From contig NZ_JAUOPN010000005.1 of NCBI RefSeq assembly GCF_030547005.1, positions 1-64,000 on the forward strand: 64,000 bases of DNA, read 5' to 3'. Below, one piece after another: positions 9,118 through 18,046 of this stretch; within the stretch, counting starts at the first letter, position 1; each line of letters opens with the position of its first letter. The notes beneath the pieces were generated by a model. It had not been told where the DNA came from. It saw only the letters and a program-made list of their open reading frames with translations, and searched no databases. The DNA comes from Maribacter sp. 1_MG-2023. GTDB lineage: Bacteria > Bacteroidota > Bacteroidia > Flavobacteriales > Flavobacteriaceae. The translations under genes were made by a program, and so were the position numbers.

Positions 9118-9345
9118 TTATTTATTTAACGCCATAACTTTTTTTATGACTAAATAGATTGACAAAAATACAGCAAGTAACGTAAATGTGTCTTCTAAAA
9201 AGGTTTTTTCAAATTTTTGATCTAACCACTCCCCTAAAAGATTACCCAAGAATATAGTGACACCCATTTGTATCGCAACACCAGATAAGCTTGCGGCATT
9301 TCTTAAAAGCTCAGAATTATCATTACGAGGCTTTTGCGGCTCCAT
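9118..9345 (-). CDS. AtpZ/AtpI-like protein
   Basis: A 75-residue protein with two hydrophobic helices separated by the motif LLGEWLDQKF, which is typical of AtpZ/AtpI (F0F1-ATPase subunit, putative). These small proteins accompany F-type ATPase operons and are implicated in c-ring assembly or magnesium/calcium handling. Its start overlaps the 3' end of the bactofilin gene by 23 bp, so the cytoskeletal and ATP synthase genes are probably co-transcribed. Confidence 0.85.
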   Translation of the reverse strand: MEPQKPRNDNSELLRNAASLSGVAIQMGVTIFLGNLLGEWLDQKFEKTFLEDTFTLLAVFLSIYLVIKKVMALNK

Positions 9346-9736
9346 TATTAGAAGATTTTAAACCCGCAGCACCTTTACCGCCACCCATAGTACATGAGGC
9401 GTTAAACGTAGCACCTGGCTCAACAGCCAATTTATTTACCGATACGGTACCTTCTATTACAGCAGAAGATTTTAAAGATAATAGGTCAGACACTAAAAGC
9501 TCGCCATTAAAGCTACCTTCTATATCTGCGTTTACACATTCTACTTTACCATGAATGTAGCCATCTTTACCGATAACAACTTTACCTGAAGTTTTTACAT
9601 TACCATCTAGCTTACCATCTATTCGAAAATCTGCTTCAGATATAATATCTCCTTTTATCTTGGTATTCTTTTCTATTCTGTTAGGTTGCCCTCCTACTTC
9701 ATTCATAGCTCTAGGTTTTTGTTTGTCTGAAAACAT
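9323..9736 (-). CDS. Bactofilin (polymer-forming cytoskeletal protein)
   Basis: A 137-residue bactofilin. A short proline-containing N-terminal tail precedes the right-handed beta-helix core (about 20-115), recognisable by repeats such as KIKGDI, FRIDGKLDGNV, GKVVIGKDGYIHGKV and SAVIEGTVSVNKL. A Gly/Ala/Ser-rich disordered tail follows. Bactofilins self-assemble without nucleotide into filaments that position envelope enzymes or secretion machines. It lies 3 bp downstream of the sprE-like gene and overlaps the AtpZ-like gene, so it links the gliding/secretion gene to the ATP synthase operon. Confidence 0.93.
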   Translation of the reverse strand: MFSDKQKPRAMNEVGGQPNRIEKNTKIKGDIISEADFRIDGKLDGNVKTSGKVVIGKDGYIHGKVECVNADIEGSFNGELLVSDLLSLKSSAVIEGTVSVNKLAVEPGATFNASCTMGGGKGAAGLKSSNNGAAKAS

Positions 9737-9739
9737 TGT

Positions 9740-12295
9740 TCACGGTTTTGGGGTTAAAAGTGTATTTCTATAATCGATTAAATTCTTGTGTACTTGTATA
9801 ATCTTATAGTTCTCCGATAAAACTACAAAATTCTCTTCAGCAACGTAGTAATCCTTATTGTTTTTTAGCAGTTCTGCATAACCTCGGGCAAAATCTTCAG
9901 ACTTAAACCCATGAACTACTACAAATTGTTCTTCTAGGTTATAAATATCTTTAGAAACTGTATTTTCATATTTTAAATCAGTGATGGATTTATCTAACAA
10001 TTCCATTAATTTCAATGCTTGCTCGGTATTACTTCTTTTTAACGGGAAAACTACCTTCCAGTTCGATGTTCCTTTTGAATCTGTCTCAGGAAAAAACTCC
10101 TTTGGTTCTAACTTCGGAAGCTGCTCCGCAATCATTTGCTCTGCCTTTTTACCTTCCGGATTATTAGGATACGTCAATGCCACATAATTCAATGCTTCTT
10201 TAAAAGGCTCAAAACCTTGAAGTCTACCAATTGCATTTGCCTTCAGCATTTCAAATTTTGGAACAATAGGGTCACCGGTAAATCTATTAATGTTTTCCTC
10301 TGCACCTGTAATTACCTGTAAATACTGTTGTTCTTTATATTGTTTGAATAAGCTCTCATAGCGCTTCTCTGGACTATCGGAACTATCTGCCAATACCGCT
10401 TGCGGATTCAATAGAATCTCAGCATATCTAGAGTCGGCATGGTTGGCAATAATGTCTGCCTTCATAGTCTCTTTCAACGGACTATCAACTTCTTCGTAAA
10501 TCTTATATAGATTATATTTTGAAGGAAGAATCAATCGCTCTTCGGCATTAGATGCCAATACATCTTCTAATTTGGCAGCTGCCAAAAGATTCTCGTTAAA
10601 CTTCTCTTTATATATTAATCCTAATTGATAGTTAGCAAAATTACGTTCTGTTTTTAAACTGTCAATAACAGCAACATCTGTTGGCAAACGATCCATGTAA
10701 AAGTCTAATGAGAATTTCTCATCTTCACTAACTATACTTAAACTATCATTTACATCCGGTGCATTTTGCAATGCAATATTTTCAGTATTGATAACCGATT
10801 TGTCTGACCAACGCCAATCATCTGTCAATTCTCTATTACCCCAACGATTCTTAAAATCGTTCTGACCATAGCCTAAACTGGTAATATTGTAGAAGTAAAA
10901 TTTACCCTTGTTTTCTTTGCCACCTTTACTGTTGCTAAATGCAGCAAAACCATCGGTAATTCTTGCCTTTTCTTTTTTCTGTGCAGCTTCTTTCGCCTTC
11001 TGTAATTCTTCAATATGTTTTCCAAAATAAGTCAATTGCTCATCTTTAGGCATTTGATAAATTGTAATTACACTGTCAGAATACTGTACAATGTCTTCGT
11101 ATTTAATAACATCTTCCAAATTATCGCGCTTCTTCTTAATAGAACGAAATTTTTTGGTGTTTTCATTAAGGTTGGTCAATACACTATCGTAAAATGCACC
11201 AGCCGGCTTATATACACTTTCATCAAAATTGTATTCCGCTAAATTCTCATAGTTAAGCGCATTCAATTTTGGCTTGTTCTGCGAAGCACGTAAAGATTTA
11301 TTGAAATAAACCAACGCCAAACTATCAGACTCTTGCTTTAAATGAAACTCTGCCAATTGTCTGTAAATACCATCTAAAAAAGGTCTATTCTCTCTGTTGA
11401 GTTCTAATTTGGTCAAATACTCCAGTACCTCTTCTTTATTTTCAGCTGTAACCTCGGTATTCTTTAATTTTTCAATTTCGGCATTGATCATGTATACACG
11501 TGGCGACTTTCTATTTAATTCAATAACCTTGTCAAATGCGTAATTAGCACTGTCTTTAAAGCCTAGTTGATTATATAACTGACCTATAATATAATAGTAC
11601 CTTCCTTTCTCTGGATTTTTTGTAGTGTAGTGCGATGCAATTTTAAGATTTTGAACTGCCGTATCTGGTGCATTAAGGTTGATGAACGCTTGCGCCATCA
11701 TTGCTCTTGCATCTGCATATTCCTGATCTTTTAAACGCTCATATTTCATTAAGCGTTTTAAGTTCTTTATTGCCAGGTCATCGTTTTCTAACCTGATGTT
11801 TACTTTCTCTCTCCAAATACTAGCTTCGTTTAGCTTATCACTTTCAGAATATTTGTTTAGTACATAATTGAAAGATTCTAATGCCGGAATATAGCGTTCA
11901 TCAAAATATCTTGCTTTTCCTAAAAGAAGAAAAGCTTCATCTATTTGTGGGTTTCGTTCTTCATCTTTAATATCCATACTATGGCGTTGAATAGCCTTAG
12001 TGGCTTTTTCTTCTGCAATAAGGAAATTAGGATTGTTGTCTTCTGAGTCAAGTTTAATTTCGCCGCTAACCTCTAAACGTTCTATAGGCAAGACTTCAAA
12101 ATAATCATCTTGATAGGTATCGTTCAAAGTTTCTCGACCTTGTTCAAAAGCAATATTACCATTATACAAAGTATTGTATTTGGTATTGAGCGCATGCCAG
12201 TTACGGTTTACGAACTTGTCTTTCTTAACAGAACATGCATTAAAAAGCATACTCGCCAAAAGACCCGATAAAATAAGTTTGTTTCTAAGATTCAA
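9740..12295 (-). CDS. sprE: SprE/PorW-type gliding and type IX secretion TPR lipoprotein
   Basis: An 851-residue lipoprotein with a 20-residue signal ending in LFNAC-S, so Cys21 would be lipidated. The N-terminal part (NRNWHALNTKYNTLYNGN) and a long array of TPR-like helical repeats from about residue 100 to 720 match SprE of Flavobacterium johnsoniae and PorW of Porphyromonas, which are required for gliding and type IX secretion. In F. johnsoniae sprE is also near ATP synthase genes (from memory). The start codon is TTG: an in-frame TAA lies shortly upstream, and the first ATG would delete the signal. It is the first gene before bactofilin and the atp genes. Confidence 0.88.
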   Translation of the reverse strand: MNLRNKLILSGLLASMLFNACSVKKDKFVNRNWHALNTKYNTLYNGNIAFEQGRETLNDTYQDDYFEVLPIERLEVSGEIKLDSEDNNPNFLIAEEKATKAIQRHSMDIKDEERNPQIDEAFLLLGKARYFDERYIPALESFNYVLNKYSESDKLNEASIWREKVNIRLENDDLAIKNLKRLMKYERLKDQEYADARAMMAQAFINLNAPDTAVQNLKIASHYTTKNPEKGRYYYIIGQLYNQLGFKDSANYAFDKVIELNRKSPRVYMINAEIEKLKNTEVTAENKEEVLEYLTKLELNRENRPFLDGIYRQLAEFHLKQESDSLALVYFNKSLRASQNKPKLNALNYENLAEYNFDESVYKPAGAFYDSVLTNLNENTKKFRSIKKKRDNLEDVIKYEDIVQYSDSVITIYQMPKDEQLTYFGKHIEELQKAKEAAQKKEKARITDGFAAFSNSKGGKENKGKFYFYNITSLGYGQNDFKNRWGNRELTDDWRWSDKSVINTENIALQNAPDVNDSLSIVSEDEKFSLDFYMDRLPTDVAVIDSLKTERNFANYQLGLIYKEKFNENLLAAAKLEDVLASNAEERLILPSKYNLYKIYEEVDSPLKETMKADIIANHADSRYAEILLNPQAVLADSSDSPEKRYESLFKQYKEQQYLQVITGAEENINRFTGDPIVPKFEMLKANAIGRLQGFEPFKEALNYVALTYPNNPEGKKAEQMIAEQLPKLEPKEFFPETDSKGTSNWKVVFPLKRSNTEQALKLMELLDKSITDLKYENTVSKDIYNLEEQFVVVHGFKSEDFARGYAELLKNNKDYYVAEENFVVLSENYKIIQVHKNLIDYRNTLLTPKP

Positions 12296-12681
12296 AATAG
12301 TTGATCTACGTATGTATGTTTAACTTAAAAACAGCCACATTATTATGTAGTTAATCGGTAAACAGCATATTTATTTTTAAGCATTCGCAACATTTCTAAA
12401 GCACTAACACCATTTTTTACCGACTATGTAGTTTGTTTTAAATTTAAATGACCAAGAATTTATATGGTAACTGCAGATAATCTGATCAAATATGTATTCA
12501 TCGGATTTTATCTATCTCCCTATAAAACTCAGAAATGAAAAACCGACCTAGTGGTCGGTTTTATATTTTTTTGTGGCTTTTAGTTAAAAGTGTAGTTCGT
12601 CTAATCACACGCTGCCGAAATCTCATTGATTTTTTAACGAGTTGTAGTTCGCCACTGCCCTGGAACGAACAGACATCCGGA
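12296..12681. other. Intergenic region upstream of sprE
   Basis: This 386-bp gap lies between the ABC transporter gene and the sprE-atp operon, both on the minus strand. It should contain the operon promoter near 12300-12400, but no convincing consensus was found. It also holds the hairpin at 12539-12562. The 12590-12670 stretch contains two imperfect copies of GTAGTTCG, near 12591 and 12643. No RNA gene or ORF is supported. Confidence 0.6.
12539..12562. terminator. Bidirectional hairpin terminator after ABC transporter gene
   Basis: AAAACCGACC and GGTCGGTTTT pair perfectly around a TAGT loop, followed on both strands by T-rich sequence. It lies about 120 bp after the stop of the ABC ATPase gene. 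Its core is also similar, with two mismatches in 15, to the TetR-type operator sites at 20651 and 30243, but the terminator explanation is simpler here. Confidence 0.75.
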
Positions 12682-13401
12682 TTATTCCGTAACCGGCAGA
12701 GCACTTTCTGCACCAAAGAACACCTCTAATTCTTTCAAGGTTTCAGCAGATGTTTCAATGTCTTTAACTACTTCTCCTTTGTTCAATACGACTATACGTT
12801 CGCATACCTCGGTTACATGAATTAAATCGTGACTAGATACCAAAACGGTGACATCTTCTTTTGCAGCAAGTTCTTTAATAATTTGCTTTAGACGAATCTG
12901 TGTAGTTGGGTCCAAATTTGCAAAAGGCTCATCTAAAATGACCACTTTTGGATTACCAATAAAAGAAGCTACAATTCCTGCCTTTTTTTGATTCCCTTTA
13001 GACAAATCTCTCAAGTACTTTTTCTGACCCAAAATTTCACCGTGAAAGAAATCTTGATACTGTGCCAATAATGCATCTACATCGGCTTTATTTTGACCGC
13101 GAAGGTCGCCTATAAAGTAAAAATACTCTTCAGGAGTCAAGTACCCAATCAGAAAGGTTTCATCTATAAACGATGATGTAAATGGTTTCCAATCTTCACT
13201 AGTGTTTACCTGAACATCATTATTAATGATATGACCAGTACTTGGTTGTATCAAATCTAACAACAAACTAAAAAGTGTTGTTTTACCTGCCCCGTTATTA
13301 CCCACCAAACCGAAACTTTGCCCCGTTGGTATGTTTAAAGATTCAATATTAAGAACTTGTTGTGAACCGTATATCTTTGATAAATTTTCTATTGTAATCA
13401 T
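12682..13401 (-). CDS. ABC transporter ATP-binding protein
   Basis: A 239-residue ABC ATPase. Walker A is GNNGAGKT near residue 35, the signature region is LSKGNQKKAGI near 130, Walker B is VVILDEPFANLDP near 155, and the switch region SSHD is near 190. This architecture is typical of the ATPase of two-component exporters of the DUF5687 or antibiotic/bacteriocin-export class. It is 54 bp downstream of the DUF5687 membrane gene, its likely permease. The substrate is unknown. Confidence 0.93.
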   Translation of the reverse strand: MITIENLSKIYGSQQVLNIESLNIPTGQSFGLVGNNGAGKTTLFSLLLDLIQPSTGHIINNDVQVNTSEDWKPFTSSFIDETFLIGYLTPEEYFYFIGDLRGQNKADVDALLAQYQDFFHGEILGQKKYLRDLSKGNQKKAGIVASFIGNPKVVILDEPFANLDPTTQIRLKQIIKELAAKEDVTVLVSSHDLIHVTEVCERIVVLNKGEVVKDIETSAETLKELEVFFGAESALPVTE

Positions 13402-13455
13402 AATTTTATTATTCTAATTTTTTAGGATGAAATTAAATGCGCCAAATGAAAAACC

Positions 13456-14925
13456 TTAACTAGCCTTTTCTTTAAAACCTGCAATCATTCCGTATTTCTT
13501 TTTCTTGTACTGCTCGGTGATTAAATCGATTAAGTAGTTCTTCATGGCAAAACCAATAATGCCTAAAACTGATAATACACCTACTGCAACTTCTAAATTA
13601 AAGATGTAATAAAAGATGGAAAATATAATTATTGGAACCACCATTACCGGAAGCATTACCAGAAACTGAGTAGCACTTGCGCCCTGCATGTTACCAAACG
13701 GACTCTGATCTAATTCGATTCTCTTTTTATTAAATGAACCAAAATATAAAATGATCGGTATATTTACCCCTAAATTATATAATGCACAACCAAAATTGAT
13801 TGCCAAAGCATCCCAACCGAAGTATACATAAGGCAAAGTCAATAAAAACATAAATACAACACTTACCGTAATTAAAGATACTTTAGATTCTAAATACTTA
13901 CGCATAGGTATATTTTGCGACATCATCATGCTATAGTAGCTACTGTCCCAAGCGGGGATAAATTGACCGAAATTACTTAAGAAAATACCCGTCATAAAAA
14001 TACCCACAAATGCTTTCATTGGCATCATACTACTGTACATGTCTTGCGTGTAGAACACCAATCCGTAGAACACCATAAGTAGGGAAATATACACTTGAGA
14101 TTTTGTTCTTTTATTTCGCCAAATCATTTTTAGATCAAGCTGTAAGAATGAACCCATTTCTCCAAAACGCTTTGTCCAAGCTAAATCTGACGTATTTGCT
14201 TCTACCGATTTCGATTGAAGCTTCGCATCTAGATAAATCTTATCACGTAAGTATTTAAAATTGACATAATATATAAGTGCTGCCAAAGCAATAGGAATCA
14301 ATACGGTGATTGGATATGCATAAAGCGCATGAAAAACAGGTGCAAAAAACTCTTTTACAGAGAACACTCCGAAATAATCCAATACGTACCCTAGAACAAG
14401 AATACTCCCTATTCCAATAAGAACTTTATCATTCTTATTTACAAGCAGGTTCACATAATTAATACACATTACAATTGCCATTACACCTACTATCCATAAC
14501 AGAACATTTACTGCAGGATAGCCATTAAACAGTAATACAATTGCAAAGGGTACTATAAAGAATAATGTCAATACATTATATATGGATGCTGCCGATCTAC
14601 CTAATATATAATGTGCGATGGTACTTTTTTTAACCGGGGTGGTCAAAAATGGTTTTATATCCATTACCGGTAATTTCTGCATGAAATACCGAAGTAATAA
14701 TTCAATTAAAATCCAGTAAATAAAATATTGGCTAATGCTCCACATTGGGCTCTGATCTGGGAATATTTCTTTCAAAAGAAAGTACATTCCGGCTCCTGCA
14801 CCAGCAAGTGATAAAAGCAGATATACCCCCATAAAGCCCATGAAAATTTTTATCCCCAAGCTTTTACCAAGGTTAGAGGACCTGAAAAAGGATTTCCATT
14901 GTAATGAAGAAAAACGTTTAAACAT
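13456..14925 (-). CDS. DUF5687-type ABC transporter membrane protein
   Basis: A 489-residue membrane protein with about 10-12 predicted helices. The N-terminus (LQWKSFFRSSNLGKSL) and the conserved cytoplasmic segment LDLKMIWRNKRTKSQ near residue 260 match the flavobacterial DUF5687 family, which pairs with ABC ATPases. A soluble loop near residues 240-270 likely docks the ATPase encoded downstream. The family is an export-type permease of unknown substrate. Confidence 0.85.
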   Translation of the reverse strand: MFKRFSSLQWKSFFRSSNLGKSLGIKIFMGFMGVYLLLSLAGAGAGMYFLLKEIFPDQSPMWSISQYFIYWILIELLLRYFMQKLPVMDIKPFLTTPVKKSTIAHYILGRSAASIYNVLTLFFIVPFAIVLLFNGYPAVNVLLWIVGVMAIVMCINYVNLLVNKNDKVLIGIGSILVLGYVLDYFGVFSVKEFFAPVFHALYAYPITVLIPIALAALIYYVNFKYLRDKIYLDAKLQSKSVEANTSDLAWTKRFGEMGSFLQLDLKMIWRNKRTKSQVYISLLMVFYGLVFYTQDMYSSMMPMKAFVGIFMTGIFLSNFGQFIPAWDSSYYSMMMSQNIPMRKYLESKVSLITVSVVFMFLLTLPYVYFGWDALAINFGCALYNLGVNIPIILYFGSFNKKRIELDQSPFGNMQGASATQFLVMLPVMVVPIIIFSIFYYIFNLEVAVGVLSVLGIIGFAMKNYLIDLITEQYKKKKYGMIAGFKEKAS

Positions 14926-15040
14926 TCGGTTGGTTTTAGTATTCTGAATATAAGTAAGAAAAATCTAGAGTTTGTTACAAACAAAATTCAAAATATTCAT
15001 TAAGCTCTTATTTTATACCTTACTATATATCCAGAAAAAA

Positions 15041-16279
15041 TTAACCGATTAATCCTTCCTTCTTCCCCATAAAAAACTCCTTTTCCAACGTATTTGAAGT
15101 TTCCAAAAGTGCTTTATTTAAAAAAGAAATCGCTAGTTCTTTATCCCCTTTCTTAATATAATATTCGGCATAACAACCATAATATAAATACGTTCTTTGT
15201 ACTAAATCAGAAACATCTATACTATTTAGTAAATGGAGTGTTTTTTTAAAATCACTCAATTGAATACATACGGTAGCATGATTTAATAAGGTAAACGAAT
15301 TTGGCTCGAACGCATACATTTGTTCATACCAATAGGAGATTTTTTTCCAATTGGTTTCCTCAAATGTTTTTGCATTTAAATGTTCTGACGCAATTGCCGC
15401 TTCGTAATGATAAACAGAAGTATCTTCGTATTCAACTGCTTTATTCATAGCACTATCTCCCATTTTTATTAATGGAAAATACCACTTGGTACGGTCTTGA
15501 TTTTTTAAATTAACTATTTGATTATCAATAGATATTTTACTTTCTAATCGAGACATGTGAAAACATAGTAAAGCAAAAAGTGCATACAAACTTCCGCTTC
15601 TAAATTGCTCTTTTTTCAAAAGAAGTTGGCAAAGTCGAATGGCTTCGCCACACAAATCTTCCTTAATCAATTTGTCTTGATTGGTAGAATGAAACCCCTC
15701 ATTAAATGTCAAATAAATAACTTCCATAACGCGTAGCATCCGTTCCTGAATAGCTTCAGGATTTGGATATTTAAATTGAATATTATTCTCTTGAATAGAT
15801 TTCTTAGCACGGGTCAATCGCTTAACAATTGCATCTTCTTTGGTCAGCAAGGCCGCAGCAATTTCTTTAGTACTGAATCCCGAAATTGTTTTTAGTGCAA
15901 AAGCAATTTGCTCGTTAGGGTGCAAACTTGGGTGGCATGCAACGAAAATCATTCGTAACTGACTATCGGCAACTTCATGGTCTAGAAAAAGTTCATCAAT
16001 CTGTAGCGATGATGCCCCTGTAGTAATTTTAAAATTCCTATTCTTTTCGGCTTGTATACTTCGTAAGATATCAATAGTTCTGTTCTTGGCAACCCTGTTC
16101 AACCATGCTTCAGGATTATCTGGAATCTTTGTCCTCCATTGCCAAGTTGCTTTTATAAACGTATCCTGTACCGCATCTTCAATAGTTTCTAAATAAGAGA
16201 GACCAAAAAAGCGGGTTAGAATAGCGACCATCTTCCCGTAATGATGTCTAAAAAGATGGTCAACTACTTTATGTTCCAT
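15041..16279 (-). CDS. ECF42-type sigma factor with C-terminal DUF6596/TPR region
   Basis: A 412-residue sigma factor. Region 2 (about 10-75; DAVQDTFIKATWQW) and region 4 (about 105-165; GFSTKEIAAALLTKEDAIVKRLTRAKKSI) are followed by a C-terminal domain of about 240 residues. That domain contains the conserved YLTFNEGF motif of DUF6596 and helical repeats, which is characteristic of the ECF42 group. ECF42 sigmas have no anti-sigma factor; the C-terminal extension is needed for activity and the gene is usually next to DGPF/YCII proteins. That arrangement is seen here: the YCII gene ends 5 bp upstream. Confidence 0.92.
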   Translation of the reverse strand: MEHKVVDHLFRHHYGKMVAILTRFFGLSYLETIEDAVQDTFIKATWQWRTKIPDNPEAWLNRVAKNRTIDILRSIQAEKNRNFKITTGASSLQIDELFLDHEVADSQLRMIFVACHPSLHPNEQIAFALKTISGFSTKEIAAALLTKEDAIVKRLTRAKKSIQENNIQFKYPNPEAIQERMLRVMEVIYLTFNEGFHSTNQDKLIKEDLCGEAIRLCQLLLKKEQFRSGSLYALFALLCFHMSRLESKISIDNQIVNLKNQDRTKWYFPLIKMGDSAMNKAVEYEDTSVYHYEAAIASEHLNAKTFEETNWKKISYWYEQMYAFEPNSFTLLNHATVCIQLSDFKKTLHLLNSIDVSDLVQRTYLYYGCYAEYYIKKGDKELAISFLNKALLETSNTLEKEFFMGKKEGLIG

Positions 16280-16284
16280 ATATC

Positions 16285-16632
16285 TTACTGCTCAAATACC
16301 ATTACTTCTCTAATTTCAACGGTACCGTTCAAATCATAATCTGGATAATCTTCAGCAATCTTAACCACAGCATCGGCATTTTCCGCTTGTACAATGTAAT
16401 ACCCTCCAATCAACTCTTTACCCTCTATTAAAGGAGCATCGGTTACGGTACGCTTCGGACCAGAAACTCTTTTTACATGTGGAACTAAAGCGTCACCACC
16501 TTTTACAATACCTTGAGCCATCATTTTTTCATTCCAAGCAAACCATTTCCCCATTCGTTCTTGTAATTGCTCTTGGGATAAACCTAATTCTTGGTAATCT
16601 GCACCAATAAAAATCATCATAAAATCTTTCAT
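16285..16632 (-). CDS. YCII-related (DGPF-type) protein
   Basis: A 115-residue protein of the YCII/DGPF family. It starts with the usual MKDFMMIF core strand and carries the GPKRTVTDAPLIEGKELIGGYYIVQA segment with the conserved TDAPFxE-GKE-like region. Biochemistry is unclear; the fold is ferredoxin-like and a His/Asp pair is proposed as an active site in some members. It is the first gene of an operon with the ECF42 sigma factor, a partnership seen in many phyla. Confidence 0.9.
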   Translation of the reverse strand: MKDFMMIFIGADYQELGLSQEQLQERMGKWFAWNEKMMAQGIVKGGDALVPHVKRVSGPKRTVTDAPLIEGKELIGGYYIVQAENADAVVKIAEDYPDYDLNGTVEIREVMVFEQ

Positions 16633-16804
16633 AATTTAACTGTTTTAGTTTTTACATAGAACTCGTTCTAAGTTCATATTGTTTACCCCATGACGTTACC
16701 GAAATCAAATTAGGGACAATTTTTAGAATAATTTTTTCAAAAAGATAATTTAAGCATTTTTTAAACTGAAACATCACGACAAAACATAGAGAATTATACT
16801 TTTT

Positions 16805-16816
16805 TGACAAATGTCA
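16805..16816. promoter_or_regulatory. Crp/Fnr-type palindrome upstream of flavoreductase gene
   Basis: TGACA-AA-TGTCA is a perfect dyad. With its preceding T it matches the DNR/NnrR-type box TTGAC-N4-GTCAA at all but the last base. It lies 56 bp before the ATG of the plus-strand reductase gene and about 170 bp upstream of the YCII gene. A TAATTTTG element at 16839-16846 resembles the Bacteroidota -7 box (TAnnTTTG), but no good -33 TTG was found at the proper distance. Confidence 0.4.
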
Positions 16817-16871
16817 TATTTTATCGCAAAAGCATGCTTAATTTTGTAAATCGATTTAAAGAAACCAACAT

Positions 16872-17921
16872 ATGTCGCATTTTCACCCATTAACGGTAAA
16901 ACATATCAAGAAATTAACGCCAACATCTGTTGCCGTTACATTTTCAATTCCGAAAGAATTGGCACAGGCTTTCGCCTTTACCGCAGGTCAGTATATCACC
17001 ATAAAAAAAGAAATTAAAGGTAAAGAACTTAGAAGAGCATATTCTATTAGTTCATCTACCGAAAAAGATGGAATCACCATTGGTATAAAAAAGGTAGATA
17101 ATGGGGGATTCTCTAACTACGCCAACTCAGAATTAAAAGTAGGTGATACATTAGAGGTTATGGAACCAGAAGGTCGTTTCGTATTCAAAACTACCAAAGA
17201 AGTACAGAATATAGCGGCTTTTGCTGCGGGTAGTGGTATTACCCCTATTATGAGTATTGTAAAGTCTGTTTTAGACAGTAACCCAAAGAACAAATTCGTT
17301 TTGGTTTACGGAAACAAATCTTACGAAGAGACGATGTTTTATACTGATTTGGTGAAACTAGAACTAGAATATGCCAATCGGTTTTTTGTATACTTCACTA
17401 ACAGTCAAACTCGCGAAGACAAGGCTTTATTTGGTAGAATTGATACCTCAACTGTAAACTATGCATTATTAAATAAGCATAAGGATGTTGGTTTTGATGG
17501 CTACTATTTATGCGGACCAGAAGAGATGATTCGTTTAGTTCAAGATACTTTGATAGAGAATGAAGTTGAAAAGGATAAAATCCATTTTGAACTTTTTACT
17601 CCTACTGAAATAAAAGAAGAATTACCTGTACAGGCAGATGGTCAAACTTCGGTTACCGTTCTTGTTGATGATGAAGAATTTCAGTTTACCATGGATAAAA
17701 AGACGGTTATTCTTGACGCCGTTTTAAAGGAAAATATAGATGCCCCGTATTCTTGCCAAGGCGGAGTATGTAGTAGTTGTATTGCCAAGGTAACGGAAGG
17801 AAAAGCAGAAATGGTCATGAACCAGATTCTGACCGATAAAGAAATCGCAGACGGATTTATTTTAACCTGTCAGGCTCATGCTACTACCCCTACTATTAAG
17901 GTAGATTATGATGATGTTTAG
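16872..17921 (+). CDS. PaaE-like NAD(P)H:flavin oxidoreductase with C-terminal 2Fe-2S ferredoxin
   Basis: A 349-residue electron-transfer protein. The N-terminal FAD-binding barrel contains RRAYSISS near residue 55 (flavin binding). The NAD(P) domain contains AAGSGITPIMSI near 118-129 and the YLCGPEEMI motif near 215. The C-terminal plant-type ferredoxin has cluster ligands in SCQGGVCSSC and a late LTC (C-x4-C-x2-C-x~29-C). The architecture matches PaaE and related reductases that feed electrons from NAD(P)H to an oxygenase or reductase partner. No paa genes are nearby, so the partner is unknown. It is a single-gene unit, convergent with the patatin gene. Confidence 0.92.
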   Translation: MSHFHPLTVKHIKKLTPTSVAVTFSIPKELAQAFAFTAGQYITIKKEIKGKELRRAYSISSSTEKDGITIGIKKVDNGGFSNYANSELKVGDTLEVMEPEGRFVFKTTKEVQNIAAFAAGSGITPIMSIVKSVLDSNPKNKFVLVYGNKSYEETMFYTDLVKLELEYANRFFVYFTNSQTREDKALFGRIDTSTVNYALLNKHKDVGFDGYYLCGPEEMIRLVQDTLIENEVEKDKIHFELFTPTEIKEELPVQADGQTSVTVLVDDEEFQFTMDKKTVILDAVLKENIDAPYSCQGGVCSSCIAKVTEGKAEMVMNQILTDKEIADGFILTCQAHATTPTIKVDYDDV

Positions 17922-17944
17922 TTAAGTACTAAATAAACTTTATA

Positions 17945-18030
17945 AAAACCTCATTGCGAACGTTGTGAAACAATCTGTTTAATAGTTGTTACTATCTGTG
18001 AGATTGTTTCGTACATCGCAATGAGGTTTT
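17945..18030. repeat. Long REP-like hairpin between convergent genes
   Basis: A 15-bp perfect arm (17945-17959 with 18016-18030; core CCTCATTGCGA) and an inner 10-bp arm (GAAACAATCT at 17967-17976 with 18001-18010) form a two-part stem separated by a small internal loop. The ATTGCGA...AACAATCT layout resembles dispersed palindromic repeats seen in many bacterial genomes. Sitting between convergent stops and ending in T-runs on both strands, it probably also acts as a bidirectional terminator. Confidence 0.75.
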
Positions 18031-18046
18031 TTTTATCTAATAACTA

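Noticed and set aside
12543..12557. A third strong match to the TetR-type operator (CCGACCTAGTGGTCG)
   Set aside because: It is the core of a perfect hairpin followed by T-rich sequence on both strands, downstream of the ABC gene and far from a start codon. A terminator explains it better than an operator.
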